In this document: positions 51,431-60,600 of the stretch, in pieces
Numbering within the stretch: position 1 is the first letter of the stretch
How the letters are laid out: every line of letters begins with the position of its first letter
Source of the DNA: Phytoseiulus persimilis
Taxonomy: Eukaryota > Arthropoda > Arachnida > Mesostigmata > Phytoseiidae
NCBI GenBank assembly: GCA_037576195.1
Contig: CM075103.1
Coordinates: 33,502,723-33,566,722, forward strand
DNA length: 64,000 nucleotides
Direction of reading: 5' to 3'
Position numbers and translations under genes: made by a program
The notes under the pieces: generated by a model
What the model was told of the DNA's origin: nothing
Database searches by the model: none
What the model saw: the letters and a program-made list of their open reading frames with translations, nothing else

Positions 51431-51513
51431 ATTGACGATTCGAGCGAAGTGTCCGATGCATCTGAGGAAATATCCTCTTGATACTCAAGCCTGTCCGCTG
51501 GAGATCGGCAGCT
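51431..51513 (+). CDS. Receptor exon 4 of those found (83 nt), Cys-loop
   Basis: Acceptor tgtattccag, donor GTAAGT. The exon is 83 nt, phase 2 in and phase 1 out. It encodes RLTIRAKCPMHLRKYPLD then TQACPLEIGS. The two cysteines are separated by 13 residues, the defining Cys-loop that couples ligand binding to the membrane domain. The end begins loop B: GSYAY across the junction. A glycine stands where beta subunits and RDL carry the loop-B glutamate, so this is an alpha-type loop. The upstream intron is only 169 nt. Confidence 0.98.
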
Positions 51514-51957
51514 GTAAGTGTGGCCCCGTTCTGTTCTCTCTCCCTTGCCCGTACTAATTGATCCTTCCGGCTGCTTTTTCCGCGCGTTCCTAATGGTGTC
51601 GTGAGCTTTGGCCTCGGATCCGGCAATGCATCAAAACGCATTTGTTCCGTTTGCGCGCGTCGAACGAGTCCCTCCCGGTCACTCGTTTCCAAGAAACGTC
51701 TTCGCCTTCTCGGGACGAACCCTTCGGTACCGAGTCCTTTCAGGGTGCCTCGTCGCACAGGCTGAACAACTGTTTCGGAATATCTCGGGCTATTTCAGGT
51801 CGTCCCGGCACCCGGCCGCGGTTTGCGTCAGACGCACAGGCACACACAACCCCAAAGGGCAGAACTCGACGTCACACGTTCGGGCGCGCTTTAATTCCGG
51901 AGCGGACTCGACGGGATTCGCACCGCGAATCTAATATTGTCCTTTCTTCTCTTCCAG

Positions 51958-52095
51958 ATGCCTACTCACCGAAAGACGTGGTGTTCCACTGGAACGGGAA
52001 AGTCCCTGTGGTGATCTCGAAAGATGTGACCCTGTCCCAGTACGAGTTTGTCGACATTCTTAGCGACAACCTCACTGTTGAATTACCGAACGGAG
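51958..52095 (+). CDS. Receptor exon 5 of those found (138 nt), loop B to before loop C
   Basis: Acceptor ttcttctcttccag, donor GTGAGT. The exon is 138 nt, phase 1 in and phase 1 out. It encodes YAYSPKDVVFHWNGKVPV, then a segment with LSQYEFVDIL and SDNLTVELPNG. This matches the strand pattern of the family (Y.....V...W...... L.Q......). NLT is an N-glycosylation sequon. The splice phase matches the next exon at 52798. Confidence 0.96.
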
Positions 52096-52797
52096 GTGAG
52101 TCGAGTAGGCGTGGTTCACCTCGTGAGAGAGCACCAAGCGTATTCTAACTTCCGATAGGAGCTTCGCTTCCTTCGCGCCGCCAGGTGGGAAACTTCTGGC
52201 TCATGACTTCGAACCGGGCTTCTCGACTTCAACCGGGCGGATTCGAACGCCCCGCTGTCAGCTCGGCTTCTCAGCCAGCGTCTCCGGTTTGTTTGGATGC
52301 GGCTCAGGAGAGCGTCTACCGAAGTTGAAAGTCGCCATTCGGAGCCACCAGACCGCGGGAAGGCCCCTCTAAGTTTCGGAGCTGAAGAGAACGAAGTGAA
52401 ACTATGTTGCTCTGGCGGGGAAAATTTCGGGGGTCCGTTTGGCCGTCGAGAGTCTCACGTAGCTGTTGAGGGTCGACTGAAAAGTTTTAGCCAAAACATA
52501 CATCCAAGTTCTGGGGAACCGCCTTTTGCTGGCGCAGTGAGATATTCGGTTTCCGTTGCCGGGGTCCTATGGGGTCCTCGCAACGCTCTTTGGACATTTC
52601 CAACGAGGTCATCGTTGTTGTCATCTATCCCCAAGCGATTTCCGCTCGAATTCTCCGAGTCGGGGAGCTGCGTCGACTGACGAAGCTTCTCAGACCCTTT
52701 CTCGGATGTTATGCGTCAACATCTATCCTCATGGGTCCTCGGATGATATATGTCGAGATCACATTCCCAATCTACCACCATTGTTTTTCGCTTGCAG

Positions 52798-52950
52798 AGA
52801 CACGGTCTACACTAGTGACACGGTTCATACTCCGCCGTCGACGTGGCTACTTTATACTCCAGATTTACGCGCCCTGTTCCATGATCGTTGGAGCGTCCTG
52901 GGTTGCGTTCTGGATCAATCGTAACGACGCTGCTGGTCGGGTTGCCGTAG
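52798..52950 (+). CDS. Receptor exon 6 of those found (153 nt), loop C, TM1 and start of TM2
   Basis: Acceptor tttttcgcttgcag, donor GTCAGT. The exon is 153 nt, phase 1 in and phase 1 out. It begins with a short loop C (ETRSTLVTRFILRRRR), then TM1 GYFILQIYAPCSMIVGASWV, then AFWINRNDAAGRVAV, where TM2 begins. In pore numbering Arg is 0' and Ala is 2' (the position altered in dieldrin/fipronil resistance in RDL). The anion-filter motif P-A-R of most GABA and glycine receptors is A-G-R here, so the -2' proline is missing. The exon ends on the first base of the 4' glycine codon, so TM2 residue choice from 5' onward depends on which downstream exon is used. Confidence 0.97.
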
Positions 52951-54870
52951 GTCAGTATCCTCGAAATTCGCTTGTTTTTATCGGGGGCCATTCCACGCCC
53001 AGATATGGTTGGTCGAACCGCACCCGCGCGAGTCCACACCAGCTCATGCGGGAGTGCAAACCTCTCGGGTTGTTTTCGGATGCTAGGAGCTTTCGGAGCT
53101 CTCGTGGTCGATGTAGGGGGCTCCAGCCGCACGAGATCCATGGGAAACGCCGGTGGCGCGGATCAGCTTCGAAGCATTAGATGTCTCTGCCTCTCTCCCC
53201 CCTGTAAATCGATCCGCGACACCACGAAACGACGCTTCCGAGCCGTATCTGGCGGAAACCGACATTTTTAGACGTTTTGGCTGTGAGTGTCGAAATGACC
53301 TCTAGGGTCCTCGAAACGCTGTCCTGATACGGGCTGATGGGTCGGGTCAGGGTGAACGGATTGGAAAAATCTAGAGAAACACTCAACTCCCTCAAGGTGG
53401 TCTGGTCCCAATCTGGTCGTAATAAACGGCCGGATGGAACGAAGCTGTGTCCGATAAGCTCGAAGGAGGCGACAGAGATGAACAACTGGCGACTCGGTGA
53501 GGAGGGAGTTCACCCGTGCAATTTGCACTGTTGCATTTGAGCAAGCTCCATTCTCACCACTTATCTCACTGGATCTGCTGCTACCGCTGTTGTTGGTGTT
53601 GCTGACTAAGACAGACACGAGCACTTGTTCGCCTTGTGTGCGCAGGGACTCCATCCTCCTGTGTCCATAAGGTCTGCTGTTTCCAGCGCGGTCGATCTTC
53701 CTAAATATACACGGATGCGAATATAAATAAATGCCAACCGTAGCGATCGCATCCATTCGAGCGGAAGAGCAAAGGCTCGCGCGCGCCTCAATCTCACGAA
53801 GCTGGACGGATGCTCTGCTAATCAGCTAGAGCTTCGAGCAGAAACAACGGCTGTGGCCGAACTCGCTCCGTCCCGCACTCATCGATCCCGCCGTACCTAC
53901 TTACTCCTTGGGAACAGTTCGCAACGGGAGTGGCTGTCTATCGGAAGTGGAGGATCGGACGCCGTGTCACCCGGCGTGCATGGACGACTGCACGCTGCCA
54001 ACTCCGCGTGTGCATATTTCATTAAACGTCACAAAGAGCTAATGTTCATAGCGGGCAATCTCAAACTCGTTAAGGCGGGCGCGCTGTTGGCTCGGAGAAC
54101 GTCGCTGTGCTGGTCGTATTTTTGATATTCCGTCCTCAGACGGAGAGTCGTCGCGAGAAAAAAGACGGACGCGGTATAGGCGAGGGCGTAGCTTCTGATA
54201 ATGGACCAAGTCGGCTCGCGTAGGCACTCGATGCGCGTTGGTGATGCTCTTGTGAATCGCATTACGGTTGGGCTTTCGATTCGGCGTGGGTCGCGCGAGC
54301 GAGCGACGGAACTCGGCTCCGTGCGAGCCAGAAAGAGCGTGTCTTGGATGGGAGCAAACAGGAAAGGCTCGGAATCCACAGCGATCCAGCCGTCCGGAGA
54401 GGAAGCATGGTCCGCAAGATTCACACAAGTGTCAGCCGCATATCGCGGGAGCACATGTTCCGCCTTTCCGATCGAGGTCAATTTCATACATCTTGCGTTT
54501 GATCCGTCCACATCTCCGCTGAAGCGAGGCGGAACAAACATGGCGACCAACACGCAGACGTCTTCTGATTTGCATCCGTCGGAAACTCGTTCCTCGATAT
54601 GTGATTGACGGCCGCCTGCCCGCCCGGCGGAAGATCCAGCGGCAGGTGTTGACGCAGATGTTTCACAAGACCTGGAGACGAATCCATGTGTTCGGATGGA
54701 GCGGGCTTATCCCGTTGATTCAGCGCTCGGTTCCGCTCCGAAACCCGAGAAATCCAACAAGGAAAGAGCGGCGGCGGGAGGGAACAGAGGAGGAGAATGG
54801 CAACAGCCACCGCGTGAATGCTTGCCGAGGTTTGAGAACACTTAGGTATGTTTGAGAGTTGTATTTGCAG
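52951..54870 (+). other. Intron before the alternative exons (1,920 nt)
   Basis: No further copy of the TM2-TM3 exon was found, so the alternative cluster appears to have two members. Nothing else recognisable was seen. Shorter introns at 51262-51430, 51514-51957 and 52096-52797 also hold nothing recognised. Confidence 0.5.
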
Positions 54871-55030
54871 GTGCCACAACGGTGCTTACTTTAGTGACGA
54901 TGGGTTTCGGAGGCCGAGCATCGTTACCTAAGGTAAACTACGCCACGGCTCTCGACTGGTTTGTGGTGATGTGTTTCTCATTTGTGTTCGCAGCGATGGT
55001 CGAGTACGCTTGTGTCAACTATATCGAAAG
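54871..55030 (+). CDS. Receptor alternative exon 7a (160 nt), TM2-TM3, Thr at 6'
   Basis: The acceptor is agttgtatttgcag and the donor GTACGT. The exon is 160 nt, phase 1 in, phase 2 out. It encodes the rest of TM2 ([17 protein letters not shown]), the linker [16 protein letters not shown]3 ([18 protein letters not shown]) and NYIER. Positions 5' and 6' are Ala and Thr; Thr 6' is the ancestral pore residue and a picrotoxin contact in this family. A near copy lies 70 nt downstream. A possible cryptic donor, AAG|GTAAAC, lies inside at 54933. Confidence 0.97.
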
Positions 55031-55100
55031 GTACGTCTACGTAGCGGAAGCGTGTCCTAAGCTAGAGCTAACCCCCCAGTGTTCCGTTGTTGTTTTTCAG
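55031..55100 (+). promoter_or_regulatory. 70-nt intron between the two alternative exons
   Basis: This short segment separates exons 7a and 7b. It has a GTACGT donor, a gagctaac branch-like motif about 35 nt from the 3' end, and a T-rich acceptor. At 70 nt it is near the lower limit for introns in many animals, so direct 7a-to-7b splicing may be inefficient, which would help keep the pair mutually exclusive. That role is inference; the coordinates and signals are read directly. Confidence 0.5.
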
Positions 55101-55260
55101 GCTCTATGACTGTGCTTACTTTAGTGACGATGGGCTTTGGAGGCCGGGCATCGTTACCTAGGGTAAACTATGCTACTGCTCTCGACTGGTTCGTAATCAT
55201 GTGTTTTACGTTCGTGTTCACGGCTCTTGTTGAGTACGCGTGTGTGAACTACATAGAAAG
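55101..55260 (+). CDS. Receptor alternative exon 7b (160 nt), TM2-TM3, Met at 6'
   Basis: The acceptor is a strong gttgttgtttttcag and the donor GTTAGT. Length and both phases are identical to exon 7a. It encodes [49 protein letters not shown] and NYIER. Seven residues differ from 7a: 5' Ala to Ser, 6' Thr to Met, linker Lys to Arg, and four conservative changes in TM3 (Val/Ile, Ser/Thr, Ala/Thr, Met/Leu). The reading frame is intact, splice sites are good, and most differences are conservative, so it is a functional alternative exon rather than a decaying copy. Confidence 0.95.
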
Positions 55261-56720
55261 GTTAGTCGGCCCGGACCTGAGTCTGCTCTTCGGCTGGCTG
55301 GCCGGCGAGCCGGCGGGTTGCTTGGCCTGTTCGTGTGATTTGGCGCCGCCGGTACCGCCGAAGCCAGTCTAGTGTTGCGCCCTAACCCATACGCACGAGA
55401 ATAGAGGTCTGCGTCAAGCGGCGGCTCTGCGTAAAGCTGCTGCGCAAGGCGAAGCCAATGCCGCTCGAGTGGCCAGACGTTTTTCCGTCTGGCCAGCGTC
55501 AGAAACACCTTCGATGTAGGCGCGCTTCGCTTGAACGCTTCCGCTTAAAGCCGAGGAGGAGAACTGCGAACAATCTCGAGTTCGTGCACATGGTCGAATC
55601 CTTCTTGAGGAAACGATTCGTGCGCGATCGAGGAAGAAATCGACGGAGACTTGCGGCTCCTCATCTGTTCCTGGATGAACCCTGAGTTGTCGCTCCTTGT
55701 CCGACTTGTACATCCGGCCCCATGCGCCGCAGTTGCCATTGCGGTATTCGACGCAGATGTCGTCGGCGGAGGGCTCTAGCTCCGGTTCGCGCTGATTGCG
55801 TCGGGTTGATACGTCGTGGTCAGAGTTCCGGAGACATTCCATGGGAACTGCGCTCAGGAAGACTCAGAGCAGGTGAAACGAGGCATGGGAGCAGATGTCG
55901 ATCAGAGAGTGAAAAAATTCTGAAAGGAACCGTGGCTTTCAACCTGCTCTCGTCAGCACGAACTCGAGTCAGAAGTTCCGAACTGATACCCCGATCGGAG
56001 CAGCCAAACCCTTCCAGTCTCTCCATGCGTTCGATCGGCGGCCACTCGGCTGACGCACCGAACTGAATTCTAGCTCGAGCTCCTATGTTACGTCGCTCCT
56101 CCTTTGAAAAGAATGATGACCAGAGAGCGATGACCGTCAAAGGCTCTATTCATTGTTCTCCTCATTTCACCGTATTGTCGACTTCACCCCGGTTCCCTGC
56201 ATCCGACAAGTTATTCCACTCCTTGGTCGAAGTTAGGGAACTTGATCCAATACTCTCCCATAACGAGGTTTCTCGCCCCGGCGGAATCGACCAAGTGCCG
56301 TTGGCTGCGATGAATGCATGACAATTGTGAACAGGGCTCCACGAGGGAAAATGAGCGCTTGTTCAACCTGGTGCCCTCGGGGAAAACATTCGAAACACGG
56401 GACAGCTCTCGAAGACAGTATTCCGAGAGAGTCTCCGCGTCTAGCCGATCGGAAGCAAGAGCTGCGCAGTTGCCCGTCAGGAGGGAGCGTCTTGATCCCT
56501 GATTTTCTGCTATCCTTCGCTAGTGGCAGCGAGACGAGAACGCTATCTCAGATAGGAGCGCATCCGATAGGAGCTGTAGCAGCTTATTACCGACGCGGCG
56601 TTTGCCTCAACAGAGTATAACACTTAGAAGATAGAAGCACGACGAGAATATATGACGCTAGACACCAGTCTCCAAGAACGAGTGTCAGCGTGTGAGTATT
56701 GACATCCTTCCCTCTTTCAG
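55261..56720 (+). other. Intron after the alternative exons (1,460 nt)
   Basis: No third TM2-TM3 copy and no loop exon were recognised. This is the natural place to look for RNA elements that control choice between exons 7a and 7b, but none could be identified by eye. Confidence 0.45.
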
Positions 56721-56808
56721 GTATATGGCGATGAAACAACGAAAACAGCTGGAAGCACGAACAAAATACGAAACCAGACATGAACAAGTTCGCCTACAGC
56801 TCGAGAAG
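56721..56808 (+). CDS. Receptor exon 8 of those found (88 nt), start of TM3-TM4 loop
   Basis: Acceptor ttccctctttcag, donor GTCAGT. The exon is 88 nt, phase 2 in and phase 0 out. It completes the Arg of NYIER and then encodes YMAMKQRKQLEARTKYETRH and EQVRLQLEK. The segment is strongly charged and helical, as expected directly after TM3 in the cytoplasmic loop. The frame continues from either alternative exon. The rest of the loop and TM4 were not recognised in the remaining 7 kb. Confidence 0.85.
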
Positions 56809-59453
56809 GTCAGTCAGTTATGTATATACGTCGGATATTCAGTCGATAATCATCGAGCTCCGCACAGAGGGAAACTCCCGATACCGGCTCTCCTCGTTCT
56901 CCGAAATCCTCTCTCGACCGTTGACACCACTTGCGCCCCTTAATGAAGCCGTTAGCTAACTGAGTAGCGGATGAGCTCGAGCGTTCTGGGCGATATCGAC
57001 CGGACTCGTGTTGCGCGACAGGGGAGATTGACGCCCGCACCTCATTCGTGTCTGGAGCATCGTCTATCCAGATGCGCAAACCCGACCCCACGGCCACAAT
57101 GGTTGACATTGTCAGTGATGAAAGTGTTCGATATTTCCATCGTATCGTCTTCATTGCCCGAAGCAGCACCCGCGTGTCGGTTGACGTGGTAGGTGATGAA
57201 TAACTTCTGCCGAGCAGAGGCCAACTTTGGCAATTTTTCACCGATATCTGTTCTTCGGGGATGCTGGTTGACGGAGAAAGATGACACCGCGACGCGCGCG
57301 AAAACGCAGACGCCAACCCGGTGGGGGATTATGAGCATTTCCTCTAACCCACTCACATCCGATAGGCACACGATACAGATCGGCACGGTCAGAACTCCCA
57401 GCGCTCTTCTGTTCGGGGACTTGTTGGAGCACATCGGCGAATGCTGTGCTTCACGAACCGAGGCCGCCCTCCTCCACGAACCGAGTTCGGGCCCCCGAGG
57501 CTCGGAGCTCTCACGCTTACCTTCCGAAGAAAACGGGGCAACAGCAACAACAGTGCACGGGGGACTGGGGAGGCGCCGTGAGAGGAAACGAGTGGGAAGG
57601 AAACAAGATAGGGAACCGTGAGAAGAAACTGAGGAATGAAACAGGAGTCAATGGCTTTGAAGTGGCCTAAGGGATGTTGTTGCCCTTGAGCGCTGCTGGC
57701 GTCGCGGGCCCTACGTCCCATGAGGGAAGGTCTCTGCAGCGAGAGAGTCTGCAGCAAATACAGAAACCCAGCAAGGAAGAAGGGGCGGCGGCGTTGACGA
57801 TGGTCGTGGCCCGACGGCCGAGTCGCCAGCCACTCGACGGTCTCTTCTACGCCAGTAGCACAACAACACGGCGCCAACGACAGCCTGTGCTGCTGGTTCT
57901 CCTATCTCGATGCGTCCCGCGGGATCCGCGCTTGCATCCGAAGCTCTTCAGAATCCGTTAAATGTTCGTGTGGCCCATTTTTGGCAACTTTGCTGCTGTC
58001 GATGTTTCTGGCTCAGGCCCGCCGCCAGGGGGCCGTTTCATGGCGCTCCCCAACGGTCCCCCGCTCCACGAATGCCGGGTCGCGCACCTCCCCAGTCATG
58101 TTGCGCTGGCTTCGTCCTGCTCATGTTCCATCAGTTGTGGATAGACATTCCGGAATCGATTCTCTGTCCTCGTCGGTCGAATTCGTCACCGTGTCCCGAG
58201 GCCTCGACTTTCCGAGCTTCGGAGATAAAGCTCCATCGGAGAAGCCGAATTGAAAGGCAATGAGATTAGACTGGCTACCGACACGTTTTTGCACCGACGA
58301 CCCTGAAACGCGATTTCCGATGGCTGCTGCTCGCTGACGACACGTGCTGGGCTCGGTCGAATCAGACCGTGCGAGTATGAGCGTTGCGACGCTCTAATTT
58401 CTCCCTTGAGAATGCGGAAATTTGCCAGGCCAAATGTCTGCCTGCTCCAGTCCTTTACGTGGTCTACGGAGCTTCTGCTCGCGTGGCATCGACCCGGGGT
58501 TCGCGTTCGCGATCGCAGGAGAATGAACGCTCGGTGGAAATAGGATTCAATCCGAAACTGATTCCAGACCCCGCTCATTATTCAAGGACTCGGGCGCTCA
58601 AAATGCGGCACATGAGCCTGCTTCACCAACGCGAAAAGCAATTTCGGATTTGTCTTCGCGATCGGCCGAAGATCTGTGTTTACGCTTCTTGCTTTTGACA
58701 TTCCATGGGATCTGATGGATCGGTGTACACGTGAGATTCAATCTCGGAAGGGAATATCCTGTGTCTTGGTTTCGGAAAACGCGCACGCTCAAAATGAAGA
58801 TCGAGTTTCTGAGCGAGCCTCTCTGCTCCCCCTCCCCTCCCCCAATCCATGGCCTCTGATAGGCTCCGTGGGAGGAGTTCGGAAAATTTCATCCTGCAGC
58901 AAACTCATAGAGTTTCAATGAGTGCTAGATTTTCCGAGCTCCGTGAACTCGAACTACAGAAGTTGAGAACAACAGTCAGGAGTGGGATGTTGAACGTCGG
59001 ACGCGGATGGTTTCAGGAACTCGGGTCTCTCTCGTGACCCCGGTGTCGTGCACGGCTTCAAGAATGCACGCGCGCTTCAAAAAACAGACCGCAGTTCCTC
59101 CATTTTTTCTGACGCATTCTCGCGTTTGGACGGTCTGGAACAGCAATCGAACGGCGGGCTCGTATTCACCTTCCGCCTGGGATTTTATTTGGGTGCTTCA
59201 TTAAAAAATATTGAATTAGCCGCGGGAGCGCGTTTTCCGATATCGAGTTTTTCTCCCGCATCCGAAATGGCGTCGTGCTCGCTCCCCATCCTCGATGTGT
59301 TCCATGTCGCGTGTTCCTCCGATCACCTTCCAGCGTATCCGAGAGCTCTCAAGCGCGTTCTTCACCGAAGGCGAGATCCACGTCGTCGTGACAACCGGAA
59401 GGAACAATAGGGAAACGATCTCGAGTGCGCCATCAACTCGAAAAATCGGTCGC

Positions 59454-59684
59454 TCACTTTTTCCTCAGTTTCTCGTATTCGTCCTCTCGGAACCGCTCCA
59501 GGGTCGCGGATGTGCGCTTCCCCTCAGCTGCACGGTAGAAGAGTTCGCGCTTAAGCAGATTGGCGAGCGCGCATCGCTTGCTGGGAGGTACGAGCGCGAA
59601 ACCGCCCGCGACGAAACACTTGGCGTGCCCTGGCGAGATTGGCCGTTTTGGAATCGTCGTCGAACCAGACTCCGCCTTCGCGGC
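59454..59684 (-). CDS. Candidate last exon on minus strand (uncertain)
   Basis: After a tatttcccacag acceptor on the minus strand a frame runs to TGA at 59454 and ends in ATLERFREDEYEKLRKK. The codons look coding-like, but the plus strand is open in the same register (59295-59750), so the strand is not settled. No family recognised. Confidence 0.2.
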   Translation of the reverse strand, partial: AAKAESGSTTIPKRPISPGHAKCFVAGGFALVPPSKRCALANLLKRELFYRAAEGKRTSATLERFREDEYEKLRKK

Positions 59685-60528
59685 CTGTGGGAAATACCCG
59701 GTGAGCAGAATAGTCGAAAAGCGTTCCGCTCGGATGAGGCAATAGCCTAAATGGAGATCCATCTGCTGCGAAGACTCATTCTACAAGAAAGCCGCAACGG
59801 AACGGACGATGGAAAGTGATACCTCCCTTCCACCTGGTTTTCTTCCCGACATTGCTCGCCACACAGCTGGGAGAGTGTAGCCTCACATCCACGGCCCTAA
59901 GGAACAATGGCGAAATATTTGGCTCCGAACGAAACGCATCATTGACAAACAGACTGAATTCGATTGTGGGCGGCGCCAATTTCATCTGAGACGAGTAACA
60001 AAAGAGATGTCGGCTGCGCAGTAACAGCTGACACACAAACAATCCCCCCCGACTTTGTTCGGCGGCGGCGGCGTGGTCATTCTGCAGTTTCACGGAATAA
60101 TTCAAGACGCAACACAGTTCGAATACTTCCGACGTTGGCGGCGCTCGAACTCGCCGCGGAGCCCCTTTCCCGGTCGGAATCTCGTGATATGAGACAGAAG
60201 TCGACGAGAGAGCAGTATTCGAACGTGGAAGCAGGTGTTTGAACCCAAACCACATGGGCTCGGACATGACCAGTCGTTTGTATCGGCGATGCGAGTGACA
60301 GTCGACATGTTCTCCCGGAAGCGTTCCATCGCATCGCAAATAGGAGAGGCAGCCGTTCACAATCGAAACCCATTCATACGCAGTTCATCCTCGATTCCGC
60401 CACGCCGCTTCAGACTCCTTTCTGACGTGTCTTCCAACGGTCGGACAAACCGCCGCAGTCGCAGCCAGGGAGAGTACGCTGGGCTCCATAACTCGCGTCG
60501 TCAGAATCCACCACGGCTCCCAAACGAA

Positions 60529-60600
60529 CTATTTTTCCACTCGCTGTCGTAACTCGGTGACGGCGTCCGTTAAATTATTGAACAGCATTCGTCCCGTTAG
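60529..60600 (-). CDS. Candidate short last exon on minus strand (uncertain)
   Basis: A gatgttcag acceptor-like motif on the minus strand is followed by 23 codons, LTGRMLFNNLTDAVTELRQR then VEK, and a TAG stop. The opposite strand is closed here. No upstream exon was identified. Confidence 0.18.
   Translation of the reverse strand, partial: LTGRMLFNNLTDAVTELRQRVEK

Larger units (their letters stand above)
44835..56808 (+). other. Gene locus: GABA-A-type Cys-loop receptor subunit (Grd/CG8916-like), both ends missing
   Basis: Nine plus-strand exons with GT-AG borders and compatible phases form one pentameric ligand-gated ion channel subunit. The product would sit in the plasma membrane as one of five subunits around an ion pore opened by a small transmitter, most likely GABA. 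Seen in order: an N-terminal extracellular exon, loop D (YFRQSW), loop A (WTPDT), a Cys-loop with 13 residues between the cysteines, the TM1 motif GYFILQIYAPC, TM2 with TVLTLVTMG, the M2-M3 linker [17 protein letters not shown]3, and the charged start of the TM3-TM4 loop. The linker, loop D and the GSYAY loop B resemble vertebrate alpha subunits more than beta subunits or insect RDL, and among arthropod families I place it nearest Grd/CG8916. The signal peptide and TM4 were not found, so the gene must extend further. Family assignment is near certain; subfamily is inference. Confidence 0.95.

Noticed and set aside
55101..55260. Exon 7b as a pseudo-exon or assembly duplicate
   Set aside because: It has intact splice sites, frame and length, and its protein changes are mostly conservative while synonymous changes are many, as expected for a maintained exon.
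44835..56808. Assignment to Rdl (the main insect GABA receptor)
   Set aside because: Loop B, the TM2 start (A-G-R rather than P-A-R) and the M2-M3 linker ([15 protein letters not shown]) differ from Rdl and resemble alpha-type / Grd-CG8916 subunits.
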